Shown here one piece after another: positions 34,876 through 44,637 of a DNA stretch of 64,000 bases; positions within the stretch are counted from its first letter, which is position 1, and each line of letters opens with the position of its first letter. The position numbers and the translations under genes were made by a program. The notes under the pieces were generated by a model. That model was not told the origin of the DNA, ran no database searches, and saw only the letters and a list, made by a program, of their open reading frames with translations. Origin of the DNA: Vibrio viridaestus (GTDB taxonomy: Bacteria; Pseudomonadota; Gammaproteobacteria; Enterobacterales; Vibrionaceae); contig NZ_RJVQ01000001.1 of the NCBI RefSeq assembly GCF_003856525.1, positions 744,001 to 808,000 of the forward strand, read 5' to 3'.

Positions 34876-36765
34876 ATGCGCTTAACACTTAAATTTAAAG
34901 TCGTGTTATCAATGGTGGTCGCTATCATTGTTACCGCGCTAACACTGGTTCTGGTCAGCTACCAATCGTTTGAAAAGGATAGCTGGAGAGCGATTTATAG
35001 TGAGACTGAGAACTCACTGGATGCTCACGTTTCTGGGATCAGTGACTGGTTCCACGACAAGCAGCTTGCTCTCGAGGGGGTAAAAGATGAGCTGGAGAAA
35101 AGTCGTGACATCGATATGGTTCCTCATTTAAGGCAGTTGATGAAATCGGGTGGTTTTGGACTGAGTTATTATGGTAATGAACAAGGTGAAATGTTCCGTC
35201 AGGATCCATCGTTAAATAAAGCGGGATACGACCCTCGAGTACGTGGATGGTATAAGCTTGCAATGCAAGAAGGCAAAGCCGTCACAACAGATCCCTATGT
35301 GAGTGCGACAATGCAAGTTTTAGTTGTAACCCTCGCCGATCCAGTCAAAGTTGACGGAAAAATTGTGGGTGTCGTCGGCTCAAACCTTGCTTTGGATAAG
35401 TTGACTAAAGACGTTCTATCGATTCAGGTTCCAGGGAAAGGTTACGCATTTTTAGTGAACGAAAAAGGCAGTATCGTCGCTCACCCGAACAAAGATTATG
35501 TGTTGAAACCACTTAGTGAAGCGGATCCTAATCTTTCTCTTAATGACCTTATTTCATCGTCTAAAAACAAGACTCCTGTTGAATCCTATATCGATGGCAA
35601 AGATAAGATTTTAGTCGCAAAAGCCATAGCACATACCGACTGGATGCTGGTGATGGTATTGGACAAAGCGACGCTGCAAGCACCTATCAACGCGATGTTG
35701 ATAAAGCAGCTATCTCTGGCTTTAGTTATCTTGGCAGTGATGGCATTCCTTGGGTCAATCGTTGTATCGAAACAGCTCAAAGGATTAACCCAGATTACCC
35801 AGGCGTTAACTGATATTGCGGACGGTGATGGTGATTTAACTCAGAGAATTGACGTATCAAGTAAAGATGAGGTAGGCATTCTAGCGGCGAAATTTAATGA
35901 GTTCGTCGGAAGTTTGCACACAATGATTTCGAAAGTTAAAGATGTAACAACATCGATTAACAGTAAAGCCGATCAATCTGCAAATGCTGCTACTCAACGT
36001 AGCGATAGAGTGAGGCAGCAACAGGATGAGATCACTATGGTGGCGACTGCTGTTACTGAGATGGCTTCTGCTACTGCTGAGATTGCAAACAACGCCGAAA
36101 ATACGGCTAAAAGCGCCAATCAGTCTGTGGCTCTGGGAAATCAAGGTTACGAACAGATGCAGAAAAGTATGGGTTCCATTAACCAGCTAGCGTCTAAACT
36201 GGAAAGCTCTGCTCAAATTATCAAAGATCTAGAGTCTCACACCAATGAGATTTCGACCATCCTATCTACGATTACGGCGATAGCTGAGCAAACCAACCTT
36301 TTGGCTCTCAACGCCGCAATCGAAGCCGCTCGAGCTGGTGAGCAGGGTAGAGGCTTTGCGGTTGTTGCTGATGAGGTTCGTGTTCTTTCACAGAGAACTC
36401 ACCAGTCTACAGAAGAGATTCATTCTAAGATTGAAGGTCTGCAAAAAGTGACTGGAAGCGCTGTGAGCACAATGACGGAAAGTCATGGACTCGTAAATTC
36501 AAGCGTGAGTGACTTTACTGAGACGAGTGCTCGTCTACAGGAAATGAGCCAAGCGATTTCTCTGATTAGTGATATGGCTACTCAGATTGCCGCCGCCGCC
36601 GAAGAGCAATCTTTGGTAACGGCTGATATCAACGGTAATACCGAGTCAGTCAGAGAACTCAGTGATGGGTTAGCTAATGAGGCAATCCAAGGGGTTGAAC
36701 AGGCGCATGAGTTGAGGGACTTAGTCAGTCGTCTGGAAAAAGAAATATCTCGCTTTAAACTGTAA
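34876..36765 (+). CDS. Methyl-accepting chemotaxis protein with dCache sensor
   Basis: 629 residues: membrane helix ~7-30, periplasmic dCache_1 (~35-275) with the RVRGWYKLA ... TTDPYV motif of amino-acid-binding Cache domains, second helix (~277-300), HAMP ([24 protein letters not shown]), then the signalling hairpin with [23 protein letters not shown]. The last Asp of the amino-acid motif is N here (GSNLAL), so the ligand may differ. There is no C-terminal NWETF-type CheR pentapeptide. A sigma-28 promoter upstream places it in the flagellar regulon. Confidence 0.95.
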   Translation: MRLTLKFKVVLSMVVAIIVTALTLVLVSYQSFEKDSWRAIYSETENSLDAHVSGISDWFHDKQLALEGVKDELEKSRDIDMVPHLRQLMKSGGFGLSYYGNEQGEMFRQDPSLNKAGYDPRVRGWYKLAMQEGKAVTTDPYVSATMQVLVVTLADPVKVDGKIVGVVGSNLALDKLTKDVLSIQVPGKGYAFLVNEKGSIVAHPNKDYVLKPLSEADPNLSLNDLISSSKNKTPVESYIDGKDKILVAKAIAHTDWMLVMVLDKATLQAPINAMLIKQLSLALVILAVMAFLGSIVVSKQLKGLTQITQALTDIADGDGDLTQRIDVSSKDEVGILAAKFNEFVGSLHTMISKVKDVTTSINSKADQSANAATQRSDRVRQQQDEITMVATAVTEMASATAEIANNAENTAKSANQSVALGNQGYEQMQKSMGSINQLASKLESSAQIIKDLESHTNEISTILSTITAIAEQTNLLALNAAIEAARAGEQGRGFAVVADEVRVLSQRTHQSTEEIHSKIEGLQKVTGSAVSTMTESHGLVNSSVSDFTETSARLQEMSQAISLISDMATQIAAAAEEQSLVTADINGNTESVRELSDGLANEAIQGVEQAHELRDLVSRLEKEISRFKL

Positions 36766-36774
36766 AACTAACTT

Positions 36775-36799
36775 CAAAGGGCTCATCTAGAGCCCTTTG
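36775..36799. terminator. Bidirectional terminator
   Basis: CAAAGGGCTC-ATCTA-GAGCCCTTTG between the chemoreceptor and the small heat-shock gene. Confidence 0.85.
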
Positions 36800-36801
36800 G
36801 T

Positions 36802-37224
36802 TTAGTTTATCTCGATATGAGTCGGTTTGCTGGGCTGATTTTTTAGTTTGGGGACGATAACTTCTAAAACTCCGTCTTGAAACTCAGCGTAAATCTCACC
36901 GAGATCCACATTGTCACTCAGGGTAAAGCTACGGACCATTTTCCCCTGAAATCTTTCCTGATGAATAATCTTATCGTCTTTTTTATGCTCGACACTTTTG
37001 GCTGTAATCGCCTCTATTGTCAGAACCCCATTATTACAACTTACCGAAATGTCCTCTTTTGCCACACCAGGTAGATCCGCAATGATTTGAAATGCGGTTT
37101 CTTTCTCTACGACATCCACACGAGGAGAAAAGGAATCGTGTTCAAAGCCAGTGCGAATTGAGGGGAGCGCTTGATCAAATAGTCGGTAAAGATCAGACCA
37201 TGATTCACGTGGTACTAAGCTCAT
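36802..37224 (-). CDS. Hsp20 family small heat-shock protein
   Basis: 140 residues from ATG at 37224, which follows AAGGAGG; a GTG six codons earlier lacks its own site. The alpha-crystallin domain is clear: FSPRVDVVEKETAFQIIADLPGVAKEDISVSCNNGVLTI, then QGKMVRSFTLSDNVD and the closing GVLEVIVPK motif, close to the IbpA/class-A type. The C-terminal I-x-I-like motif (IEI) needed for oligomers is present. It should hold unfolding proteins for refolding. No sigma-32 promoter was identified with certainty. Confidence 0.9.
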   Translation of the reverse strand: MSLVPRESWSDLYRLFDQALPSIRTGFEHDSFSPRVDVVEKETAFQIIADLPGVAKEDISVSCNNGVLTIEAITAKSVEHKKDDKIIHQERFQGKMVRSFTLSDNVDLGEIYAEFQDGVLEVIVPKLKNQPSKPTHIEIN

Positions 37225-37336
37225 AATATCCTCCTTTTTCACTGTCTAACGTGCATTTTTAGTGTAGGTCGTATGGGCAGAATTTCCTTGGGATTATGAG
37301 CAAAAGTTGATGGTTCTCAGAATAAAATACAGAAAA

Positions 37337-37357
37337 GGCCAATCATACTGATTGGCC
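37337..37357 (-). terminator. Terminator of scrA
   Basis: GGCCAATCA-TAC-TGATTGGCC, nine-base perfect stem 23 bases past the scrA stop, with a T-rich leftward follow-up. Confidence 0.85.
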
Positions 37358-37379
37358 TTTGAACGATATTTTTTTTCTA

Positions 37380-38753
37380 CTATGCCGCAGGTTTGGCATT
37401 TTTAGGAGTAAGAAGGTAAGAAGCGATGAAGCCAATAGCGAAGGCAATCGCTAAACCAATGATATAGTTCATAATTGATTCATTACGAACAATAGCCAGA
37501 CCCGGAATGCCCGTTAAACCTACCGACGTCATGCCCACTTTTGTCCATACAACATAAGCACCACCGATTGCACCACCAATCAGACCGCCGATAAATGGCT
37601 TCATATAGCGAAGGTTCACACCGAATATTGCTGGCTCGGTAATACCCAGCATAGCGGATACAGCCGAAGGAAGTGCCAATGCTGTGACCTTTTTATCTTT
37701 TTTCTTAAACATCACCGCCATGCACGCACCGCCTTGAGCGATATTTGCCATTGACCAAATTGGCAGTAGGAAGTTAACTGCAATATCAGGGTTGCCCAAT
37801 AAGCCTAACTCAATCGCATGGAAACTTTGATGGATACCGGTAATGACAATCATTGAATATGTACCACCGAACACAAGACCCGCTAGTGGACCAGCATACG
37901 TGTAGAGGTACATTAAGCCATGAGAAATACCATCACCCAATAGACGACCAAATGGACCGATAGCTACGATTGAAACAAATCCAGTCACAATCAGAACGAT
38001 AAATGGGCTTAGAATAATATCTAATGCATTAGGCACAATTTTACGTGTCGCTTTCTCAACTTTACACATAAACCATACGGCAATAAGCATTGGGAATACG
38101 GTACCCTGATAACCAACCAGGCCAACTTCAAATCCGAAGACTTCTGTTGTTGGGTAGCCATGTCCAATAGACCATGCATTCATTAAGGCGGGGTGCGTTA
38201 GTATTCCGCCCAAAGTAGCCCCGAGTATCGGTGTCCCACCAAAGACCTTAGCGCCAACAAAACCGATTAATATAGGCAAAATAATAAAGGCTGAGCTCGA
38301 TACCATATCAAGAAGGTGATACCAGAAGTTATTCGTATCGATGACACCGTTGGTTTTTAGATAACCCAAAATACCCATGCATAGTCCGCTGGCTACAATT
38401 GCGGGGATAATAGGAACAAAGATGTTAGACAGTGTTCTGGCTACGGATTGTAAAGGGTTACTTTTCGCCCCGATTGTTGCTACGTCGGCAGTTGATGCTT
38501 CGTTGATACCTGCTTCTTTGATAAATTCAGCAAATACTCGGTTCACAATACCGGTGCCGATAATGACCTGGTATTGGCCGCTGTTGGTGAATACACCTTT
38601 AACTAGGTCGAGTTCTTCAATCGCTTTGGAATCTGCAGCTGCAGTGTCGTGGAGCACTAAACGTAAGCGTGTTGCACAATGTGCCGCACTTGCGACGTTC
38701 TCTGCTCCTCCAATAAATTTCAGTATTTGTTGGGCCGTTTTCTTTTCGGACAT
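37380..38753 (-). CDS. scrA: PTS sucrose-specific EIIBC ScrA
   Basis: 457 residues: the EIIB part (residues 1-~90) with the phosphorylated cysteine in AAHCATRLRLVL, then EIIC with about ten helices and the GITEPAIFGV motif late in the protein. It imports sucrose as sucrose-6-phosphate. The EIIA domain is absent, so the general EIIA-Glc must donate phosphate. A ScrR operator lies in the gap to scrR; scrB and scrK complete the pathway. Its start follows an AAAGATG-type context (AAGAAAG), rather poor. Confidence 0.95.
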   Translation of the reverse strand: MSEKKTAQQILKFIGGAENVASAAHCATRLRLVLHDTAAADSKAIEELDLVKGVFTNSGQYQVIIGTGIVNRVFAEFIKEAGINEASTADVATIGAKSNPLQSVARTLSNIFVPIIPAIVASGLCMGILGYLKTNGVIDTNNFWYHLLDMVSSSAFIILPILIGFVGAKVFGGTPILGATLGGILTHPALMNAWSIGHGYPTTEVFGFEVGLVGYQGTVFPMLIAVWFMCKVEKATRKIVPNALDIILSPFIVLIVTGFVSIVAIGPFGRLLGDGISHGLMYLYTYAGPLAGLVFGGTYSMIVITGIHQSFHAIELGLLGNPDIAVNFLLPIWSMANIAQGGACMAVMFKKKDKKVTALALPSAVSAMLGITEPAIFGVNLRYMKPFIGGLIGGAIGGAYVVWTKVGMTSVGLTGIPGLAIVRNESIMNYIIGLAIAFAIGFIASYLLTPKNAKPAA

Positions 38754-38915
38754 CTTTCTTTACCTCTAAACTACCATCTTTTGTGATAGTCCTGATCGCG
38801 ACTATTGAATTTTTAATGAATTACCAGCTCATAAGCTTGCAAAGCGAATTTTCGTAACGAACCCAATTTCCATTTTTTTACGTATTCATTTTGGCCTAAT
38901 TTAGATTCCAAAATA

Positions 38916-38932
38916 TTTTGGGAACGTTTGCA
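38916..38932. promoter_or_regulatory. ScrR operator in the scrA/scrR gap
   Basis: TTTTGGGAACGTTTGCA, the exact reverse complement of the operator at 40176-40192, in the 347-base divergent gap (38754-39100). AACGTT is its symmetric core, as in other LacI-family operators. Confidence 0.75.
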
Positions 38933-38985
38933 GAAAAGGATTCTTGTTAAAAAATCAGTATTGGTCAAAATGATTGACTAGAATT

Positions 38986-39001
38986 TGTGAGTTAGATCTC
39001 C
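38986..39001 (+). promoter_or_regulatory. Possible CRP half-site
   Basis: TGTGA-GTTAGA-TCTCC has a perfect left arm and a 3-of-5 match on the right. Weak by itself, but sucrose genes are commonly under CRP control. Confidence 0.25.
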
Positions 39002-39100
39002 TAACTATCAAAGTTGTGAATCAAAAATAACGTTAGAATCACGCTAGTGAAGTAATAAATCGGTATCGATTCCGAAAGCTAATGATCCAAAGGTAAGTGA

Positions 39101-40087
39101 ATGGCAAGTTTGCACGATGTCGCAAAATTAGCGGGAGTTTCAAAATCGACCGTCTCTCGAGTTGTTAATGATGAGTATGGTGTTAAAGAAGCTACTAAAA
39201 TCAAGGTATTAGAAGCAGTTAAGCAATGTGGTTATGTTGTTAACCAGGTTGCAAAAGATCTGAAAAGTCAACGGACTAATTTAGTTGGTGTCGTTGTTCC
39301 CAGGATGTCATCTCATGCAACAGCGCAGGGGGTTGATGGACTGACTCGTGCACTCGAGTTAGCAGGAAAACATGTTTTATTGGCTAACAGCCATCAAAAT
39401 CATGATAAAGAAGTTGAGTATATTCAGATTTTTAATCAAAAAAGAGTGGAAGGCATTATATTCTATGCCACTCACCTCGATCAGATGTTAGTCACTGCTA
39501 TCGCTCATTCCAGTGTCCCGGTTGTTTTAGTGGGTCAGGACGGATCACTATTTGATATCCCGAGTGTCATTCATGACGATTTTAGAGTTGGCTTTGAAGC
39601 GGGACAAAGATTGATCAAAGCCGGTTGCAAGCGAATAGGGTTCCTTGGTGTGCAACAAGACGATATCGCTGTTGATGAGCAGCGCTCATCAGGCTTAGTA
39701 CGTGCACTTACCTCGCAAAATCTTTCTTTAGAGTTTCACGCTCACAGTGATTTCTCGATTGAATCCGGGTATCGACTCACCAAACAATACTTAGCGGATT
39801 ATCCTGATACTGACGGGATATTTTGTGCAACGGACCGACTTGGTGTCGGTGCTATCAATGCGTTACGAGAACTGAATATTAACGTGGGTGTCGACGTAAA
39901 GTTACTTGGTGTGGGGAATGATGAATTATCTTTAATCAGTCACCCTCAGTTATCAACGTTCTCTTATGCCTTTGAAAAAGCGGGAGAAAATGCTGCATCA
40001 ATGTTACTCGAACGTATCGAAGGTAGAGGACATGAGATGAGCAAATTAGTTCTGACATTTAAGAATATCGATAGACAAACATGCTGA
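39101..40087 (+). CDS. scrR: LacI-family repressor ScrR
   Basis: 328 residues. Helix-turn-helix at residues 4-23 (LHDVAKLAGVSKSTVSRVVND), hinge, then the periplasmic-binding-like sensor with VGVVVPRMSSHATAQGVDGL, RIGFLGVQQDD and IFCATDRLGVGAINAL. It represses the sucrose genes and probably is relieved by fructose or a fructose phosphate. It lies between divergent scrA and downstream scrB, each with a copy of the same operator. The start ATG follows GATCCAAAGGTAAGTGA. Confidence 0.9.
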   Translation: MASLHDVAKLAGVSKSTVSRVVNDEYGVKEATKIKVLEAVKQCGYVVNQVAKDLKSQRTNLVGVVVPRMSSHATAQGVDGLTRALELAGKHVLLANSHQNHDKEVEYIQIFNQKRVEGIIFYATHLDQMLVTAIAHSSVPVVLVGQDGSLFDIPSVIHDDFRVGFEAGQRLIKAGCKRIGFLGVQQDDIAVDEQRSSGLVRALTSQNLSLEFHAHSDFSIESGYRLTKQYLADYPDTDGIFCATDRLGVGAINALRELNINVGVDVKLLGVGNDELSLISHPQLSTFSYAFEKAGENAASMLLERIEGRGHEMSKLVLTFKNIDRQTC

Positions 40088-40146
40088 TCATAGTGTGCAT
40101 TGGCTCACATTCTTTTTGTCTAACATAGTTCAATTGTGAATTACTC

Positions 40147-40192
40147 TTGCGGTTCTGCTTAAATTTGATTAGTTTTGCAAACGTTCCCAAAA
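40147..40192 (+). promoter_or_regulatory. scrB promoter overlapped by a ScrR operator
   Basis: TTGCGG at 40147, 17 bases, TAGTTT at 40170-40175, then TGCAAACGTTCCCAAAA at 40176-40192, the operator abutting the -10. scrB can thus be expressed separately from scrR. Confidence 0.65.
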
Positions 40193-40214
40193 AATTAGCT
40201 AGGATTAAAAGTAG

Positions 40215-41849
40215 ATGCTTTTTCATGAATTTATTCGTCTTGCCGGAGGTGTCAAAAACGTTCTGCGTGTGCTCCTTCCCCACAATCAAGTCGCATTATG
40301 CATTAACGACGTGACTCTGGTAAGTAACGACCTTCCATTGGGAGTAACACTTGAGAAAGTTTTGGATGAAACTCATTTGGTTTCATCTGGCTCGGTTGAG
40401 CCAACTCCTGTTGACCTACTGAATCTCGGTAAGGAAATCGATACGAATTTAAGAGAAAAAGCATCTCTTTGTTTTAAACAGAAGGCATCAGCATATCGCC
40501 CGGGTTGGCACGTTTCACCGCCACAAGGGCTTTTAAACGATCCGAATGGTTTTATTTTCCATCAGGGAAAATATTATTTGTGTTTTCAATGGTACCCGTT
40601 TGAGTGCATTCACAAGGACAAGTACTGGGTGCAGATGTCGAGTGATGACCTAATTAACTGGAATAGGGAGTCTATTGCTTTGACGCCGTCAGACTGGTTC
40701 GACAGTCATGGTGTCTATTCTGGTCATGCAGTTTCTCGTGAAGACGGAATCATGGTTTTTTATACGGGTAATACACGTATTGGGGATGACCGCATTCGTC
40801 AAACAACCCAGTGTGCTGCAATAACCAAAGATGGTAAACATTACGATAAATTAGGTCCGCTGATTCCCCAAATTCCACTTGGCGTGACAGAGCATATTCG
40901 AGATCCAAAAGTAATTTTCCATGAGGATAAATGGTGGATGTTCCTTGGTGCACAAACCACTGACCTCAAAGGGCGTTTAGCCATTTATACATCGTCTGAC
41001 TTGCTAGAGTGGGATTACAAAGGCTTATTCGGTCAAGAACTCGGTGATTATGGTTACATGTGGGAATGTCCTGATGTTTTCAAACTCGATGGACAGTATT
41101 ACTTGGCCTTTTCTCCTCAAGGGATCGAGCCAGATAGTTCTTATAATACGTTACCTCATCAGAATCGAATTGCGCCTATAGAATTTACCAATAAAGGTGG
41201 CATCACTATCGGTCAGCCTGTGACTTTGGATTATGGTTTCGATTTCTATGCATTTCAGAGTACCGAAACATCGGATAGTCGCAGAGTAATGATTGGTTGG
41301 ATGGGATTACCCGATGAAGTAAATCAGCCAAGCTGTGATGATGGATGGATTCATCAGTTTTCGTTACCGCGTGTTCTTTGCATGGAAAATGGGATATTGA
41401 AACAACAACCGTGTGTAGAGTTAGAACGTCTACGTGGTGAGAAAATTGATTTTCCGTGTATTGCTGGAACTCATGAACTAAAAACAAAGCAGTTTGACCT
41501 CTCGTTAAAGCTTAAAGCTGGTGGTGAAATTCAGCTCTTTGCAGACGATACGTTCCACACAACGTTGCGTTATGAGCCTGATGAACACCGCCTAGTATGG
41601 GAACGTGCTAATACAGAATTGAGAGAGAGTGATACTACGCGTGAAGCACCCGCTGCCGGTGATTGGGTTGAATTACGTATTTTGGCGGATAACTCTTCTT
41701 TAGAGATTTTTATTAACGATGGTGAAGCCGTGATGACAGGCCGAGTTTTCACTCCAGCAACTGCCACACGGCTCATCCTGGACAACCAGGTGATAGATGT
41801 ATCGGGCTACTATCTTTCTGATAGTCAGCTTCCATTTGCAAATCAGTAA
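40215..41849 (+). CDS. scrB: Sucrose-6-phosphate hydrolase ScrB (GH32)
   Basis: 544 residues. It splits sucrose-6-phosphate into glucose-6-phosphate and fructose. The GH32 motifs are all visible: LLNDPNGFIFHQGKYYLCFQW (nucleophile Asp), IRDPKV (transition-state Asp) and YMWECPDVF (acid/base Glu). The C-terminal ~150 residues form the beta-sandwich typical of the family. AGGA ten bases from the ATG. N-terminal ~90 residues before the catalytic part are longer than in many invertases. Confidence 0.95.
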   Translation: MLFHEFIRLAGGVKNVLRVLLPHNQVALCINDVTLVSNDLPLGVTLEKVLDETHLVSSGSVEPTPVDLLNLGKEIDTNLREKASLCFKQKASAYRPGWHVSPPQGLLNDPNGFIFHQGKYYLCFQWYPFECIHKDKYWVQMSSDDLINWNRESIALTPSDWFDSHGVYSGHAVSREDGIMVFYTGNTRIGDDRIRQTTQCAAITKDGKHYDKLGPLIPQIPLGVTEHIRDPKVIFHEDKWWMFLGAQTTDLKGRLAIYTSSDLLEWDYKGLFGQELGDYGYMWECPDVFKLDGQYYLAFSPQGIEPDSSYNTLPHQNRIAPIEFTNKGGITIGQPVTLDYGFDFYAFQSTETSDSRRVMIGWMGLPDEVNQPSCDDGWIHQFSLPRVLCMENGILKQQPCVELERLRGEKIDFPCIAGTHELKTKQFDLSLKLKAGGEIQLFADDTFHTTLRYEPDEHRLVWERANTELRESDTTREAPAAGDWVELRILADNSSLEIFINDGEAVMTGRVFTPATATRLILDNQVIDVSGYYLSDSQLPFANQ

Positions 41850-41861
41850 TACGTCCGTCTA

Positions 41862-41889
41862 GCAAGGTGAAGTGATATCTTCACCTTGC
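41862..41889. terminator. Bidirectional terminator
   Basis: GCAAGGTGAAG / CTTCACCTTGC, eleven-base stem between convergent scrB and scrK. Confidence 0.85.
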
Positions 41890-41897
41890 ATTACTTC

Positions 41898-42821
41898 TTA
41901 ATCTTTTAGTAGTTCAATTAACTCAGATCTAGAAGGAAGCGCCGTCATCGCGCCTTTCTTTGTTGTTGCCAAACCGCCGCAAGTATTACCCCAAAGAACG
42001 GCTTCTCGAATCGTACTGTCATTTTTCCAGTCGTTATCTTGAGACAATCTTGCAAGTACACCACCAACAAATGCATCGCCAGCTCCTGTTGTATCAATAG
42101 GAGATACCTTTTTTGCAGCCACGGTAAACGATTCGCCATTAAACGTGACCAAAGTACCTTCGGCTCCAAGGGTAACTAAAATTAGTGGAATATTGAGTGT
42201 TTGTAACTTCTCGATACCTTCTTCAATCGTTGCTGTTGAGGTTAATAGTGTAAGTTCTTCTTCTGAAAACTTAACAACATCCGCAAGTTTAACGGCATCC
42301 ATGACAACATGAGTAAGTTCGGCTGGATTGGTCCAGACTTCTTCTCTTAAATTGGGGTCGAAACTGACGAAACCACCATTTTTACGAATCTCTCTCATAG
42401 CAGAAAAAGTAGCATTTCTGCTTGGGTTATTGGCTAGTGCAATTGAGCAACAATGTAGCCACTCCCCCTCTTGAAGAGGAGCGATATTATCAAAATTAAA
42501 AAACTGATCTGCGCTGGGTTTAACCATAAATGTGAAACTTCTTTCACCTTCATCATCTAAATCGACAACTACAGTAGATGTTCGTTGATCGTTATCTAAC
42601 ACGAAGTAATCGACGTTGACTTTTTCATCGCAGAGTGTTGCTTTTAGAAATCTGCCCAATGGATCATTACCCGCTTTACCCATGAAATGAGCTGCGCCAT
42701 TCAGGCGAGAAATAGCGACAGCAACATTTGCTGGAGCACCACCCGGGCATTTTAAATAACTACTTTCCCCATCTGGGATGAGATCAACGACTGCATCCCC
42801 CGTTAACCATACTTTATTCAT
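41898..42821 (-). CDS. scrK: Fructokinase ScrK (PfkB family)
   Basis: 307 residues. It phosphorylates the fructose set free by ScrB. PfkB motifs: GGAPANVAVAISRLNG near the N-terminus and DTTGAGDAFVGG (catalytic base aspartate) near residue 250. GGAGATAGAGT precedes the ATG. It points toward scrB and away from pncB; no ScrR operator could be seen upstream, so it may be expressed separately. Confidence 0.9.
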   Translation of the reverse strand: MNKVWLTGDAVVDLIPDGESSYLKCPGGAPANVAVAISRLNGAAHFMGKAGNDPLGRFLKATLCDEKVNVDYFVLDNDQRTSTVVVDLDDEGERSFTFMVKPSADQFFNFDNIAPLQEGEWLHCCSIALANNPSRNATFSAMREIRKNGGFVSFDPNLREEVWTNPAELTHVVMDAVKLADVVKFSEEELTLLTSTATIEEGIEKLQTLNIPLILVTLGAEGTLVTFNGESFTVAAKKVSPIDTTGAGDAFVGGVLARLSQDNDWKNDSTIREAVLWGNTCGGLATTKKGAMTALPSRSELIELLKD

Positions 42822-43021
42822 ACTCTATCTCCTCTGATTTGCGAAGATAATTATAACTTTAAATGGCTAATATCTCGATATATAAAGGGGATAAGTAGAG
42901 GGAAATGTAAATTTATATAGTATTTATCTAATAATTGATTTGTAAATAGAATTATTAGTACTTTATGTCTTAGTATTTATGCAATTTTAACGAAGAGAGT
43001 GAGAATGTGTGTGGTTTTTAA

Positions 43022-43047
43022 GCAGATATTCCGTATGGAATATCTGC
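43022..43047 (-). terminator. Terminator of pncB
   Basis: GCAGATATTCC-GTAT-GGAATATCTGC, eleven-base perfect stem 8 bases after the pncB stop; T-rich tail short. Confidence 0.75.
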
Positions 43048-43054
43048 GAGGGAT

Positions 43055-44362
43055 TTAAGCTGCGGCAATGTAAACACGCTTGGTTTTTTTCATGGTACTT
43101 AATTGATTGATGAATTGGTCAATATCAAGTTCAATACCAAACTGGCGTTTTAAGTTGGCAAGATAAATTGCATCTTCACACATTGCTTTCGAAGGCTCAT
43201 CACTTATTTTGGCTACCGGTCTTCCATTACATTCCGTCAGCTTGATCACCATAGATAGCGGTCGGTATTGTGTTCCTTTTTCATTTTCCCAATCACCGAG
43301 ATCATTGGTTAAGAAGGTACCGATACCAAAGGATATATTCGCTCTGCCTTTAAAATATTCGCATATCTTCAACGATTGCTCGAAATTCAGGCTATCTGAA
43401 AAAACAAATACCTTCGACAGGGGATTGATACCAAGTTGTTTATAGTGATTGATGAGTTTATCACCCCAGGTAAAAGGGCAACCCGAATCATGTCTAACAC
43501 CATCATATGCTTTAGCAAGATGCATATTAAAATCTTGTAGAAAAGCATCGATTGTCAGGGTATCTGTTGGTGCTATCGATAGTTGACCACCAAATGCCTT
43601 AAGCCATTGTTCCAAAGCGACTTTTTGTGAGTCTCTAGGGTTGACTAATGCTTGATGTCCCATAAACCATTCATGCGCAATAGTGCCAATCGGAGTCATA
43701 TTAAATTGGCGTGCAAAGTGAGTATTACTCGTACCAACCATCAATTCAGGAATTTGTGAGTTTAGATAGCCAATAACAGCCTCTTGAGCTGCTACAGAAA
43801 AACGTCTTCTCGTTCCCATCTCTGTAAGACGAAAATTGGTAATGTCACGTTCTTTTAAAGTCGCCTTAAGCTGATTTATCTTCTTATCCAGCACATTCAC
43901 GATATTATCGAGATTCACTTCTGGCCAGCGAAGACGATTTCTTACTTCTGATACAATCGACATAATAATCGTCTCGTACAAGATGGTATCTTTCCACGCA
44001 CCTTCTATGCCGATACGCAGTTGGCGTTTATTATCTTGCTCTATAATCCCTATTTCGACTTGTTGCTTTGGCGAAAATCGAAAGTACCTGAGCGAGTGTA
44101 GAAACGCGTTCGTTAAGTGCGGTGAACTAGAGCGTAAGTACTGAATATCGTCTTCTGAAAATTTAAGAAATTCTAATTTATTGATTTCACTGCTTATGTC
44201 CGGCAGTAGATCACTAATATCTTCATCAGATCTAACGATCAGTTCATATCTGACCAAAGTATCCGGATAAAGACTGTGTATCGCTTGCATCATGTTGATT
44301 TTGTAGGCATCAAGATCAAGCATGCTTTTTACAATTACGTCTGAATATAACGACGATGTCAT
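43055..44362 (-). CDS. pncB: Nicotinate phosphoribosyltransferase PncB
   Basis: 435 residues. It makes nicotinate mononucleotide from nicotinate and PRPP in NAD salvage. E. coli-type motifs: MLDLDAYKINMMQAI at the N-terminus, GTSNTHFARQFN and the phospho-acceptor histidine in IGTIAHEWFMGHQALV, and SDSLNFEQSLKIC. The longer frame starts with TTG at 44389, but AAGG eight bases before the ATG at 44362 and the family N-terminus favour the ATG. It is divergent from nrtR, the Nudix-like NAD repressor, whose operator is likely in the gap. Confidence 0.9.
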   Translation of the reverse strand: MTSSLYSDVIVKSMLDLDAYKINMMQAIHSLYPDTLVRYELIVRSDEDISDLLPDISSEINKLEFLKFSEDDIQYLRSSSPHLTNAFLHSLRYFRFSPKQQVEIGIIEQDNKRQLRIGIEGAWKDTILYETIIMSIVSEVRNRLRWPEVNLDNIVNVLDKKINQLKATLKERDITNFRLTEMGTRRRFSVAAQEAVIGYLNSQIPELMVGTSNTHFARQFNMTPIGTIAHEWFMGHQALVNPRDSQKVALEQWLKAFGGQLSIAPTDTLTIDAFLQDFNMHLAKAYDGVRHDSGCPFTWGDKLINHYKQLGINPLSKVFVFSDSLNFEQSLKICEYFKGRANISFGIGTFLTNDLGDWENEKGTQYRPLSMVIKLTECNGRPVAKISDEPSKAMCEDAIYLANLKRQFGIELDIDQFINQLSTMKKTKRVYIAAA

Positions 44363-44547
44363 AGCGTGTACCTTTTGGCTTATGACCAATTAATAACAAT
44401 ATGTTCCTAACTTGGATAAAAACATAATTGAGCTGTGCAATTTTGTCAAATCAATGTTGAGAGAAATGACATATAAAACGGTTTTTTGACTTGGATATTT
44501 GAAAATTTACTTCAGTTTAGAAAGGAAATTATGGAGGAACAACATTT

Positions 44548-44562
44548 TTAGTTAATAACTAA
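44548..44562. promoter_or_regulatory. Candidate NrtR operator
   Basis: TTAGTT-AAT-AACTAA, a perfect 15-base palindrome in the pncB/nrtR gap, followed at once by a further TTACTAA half-site. The general location is right; I cannot confirm the consensus from memory. Confidence 0.5.
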
Positions 44563-44637
44563 CTGTTACTAATTCTTGACGTGATGAAATGAGTTTATTT
44601 AGAATACTGAGCATCTTTTAAGGAGATAATACTAGTT

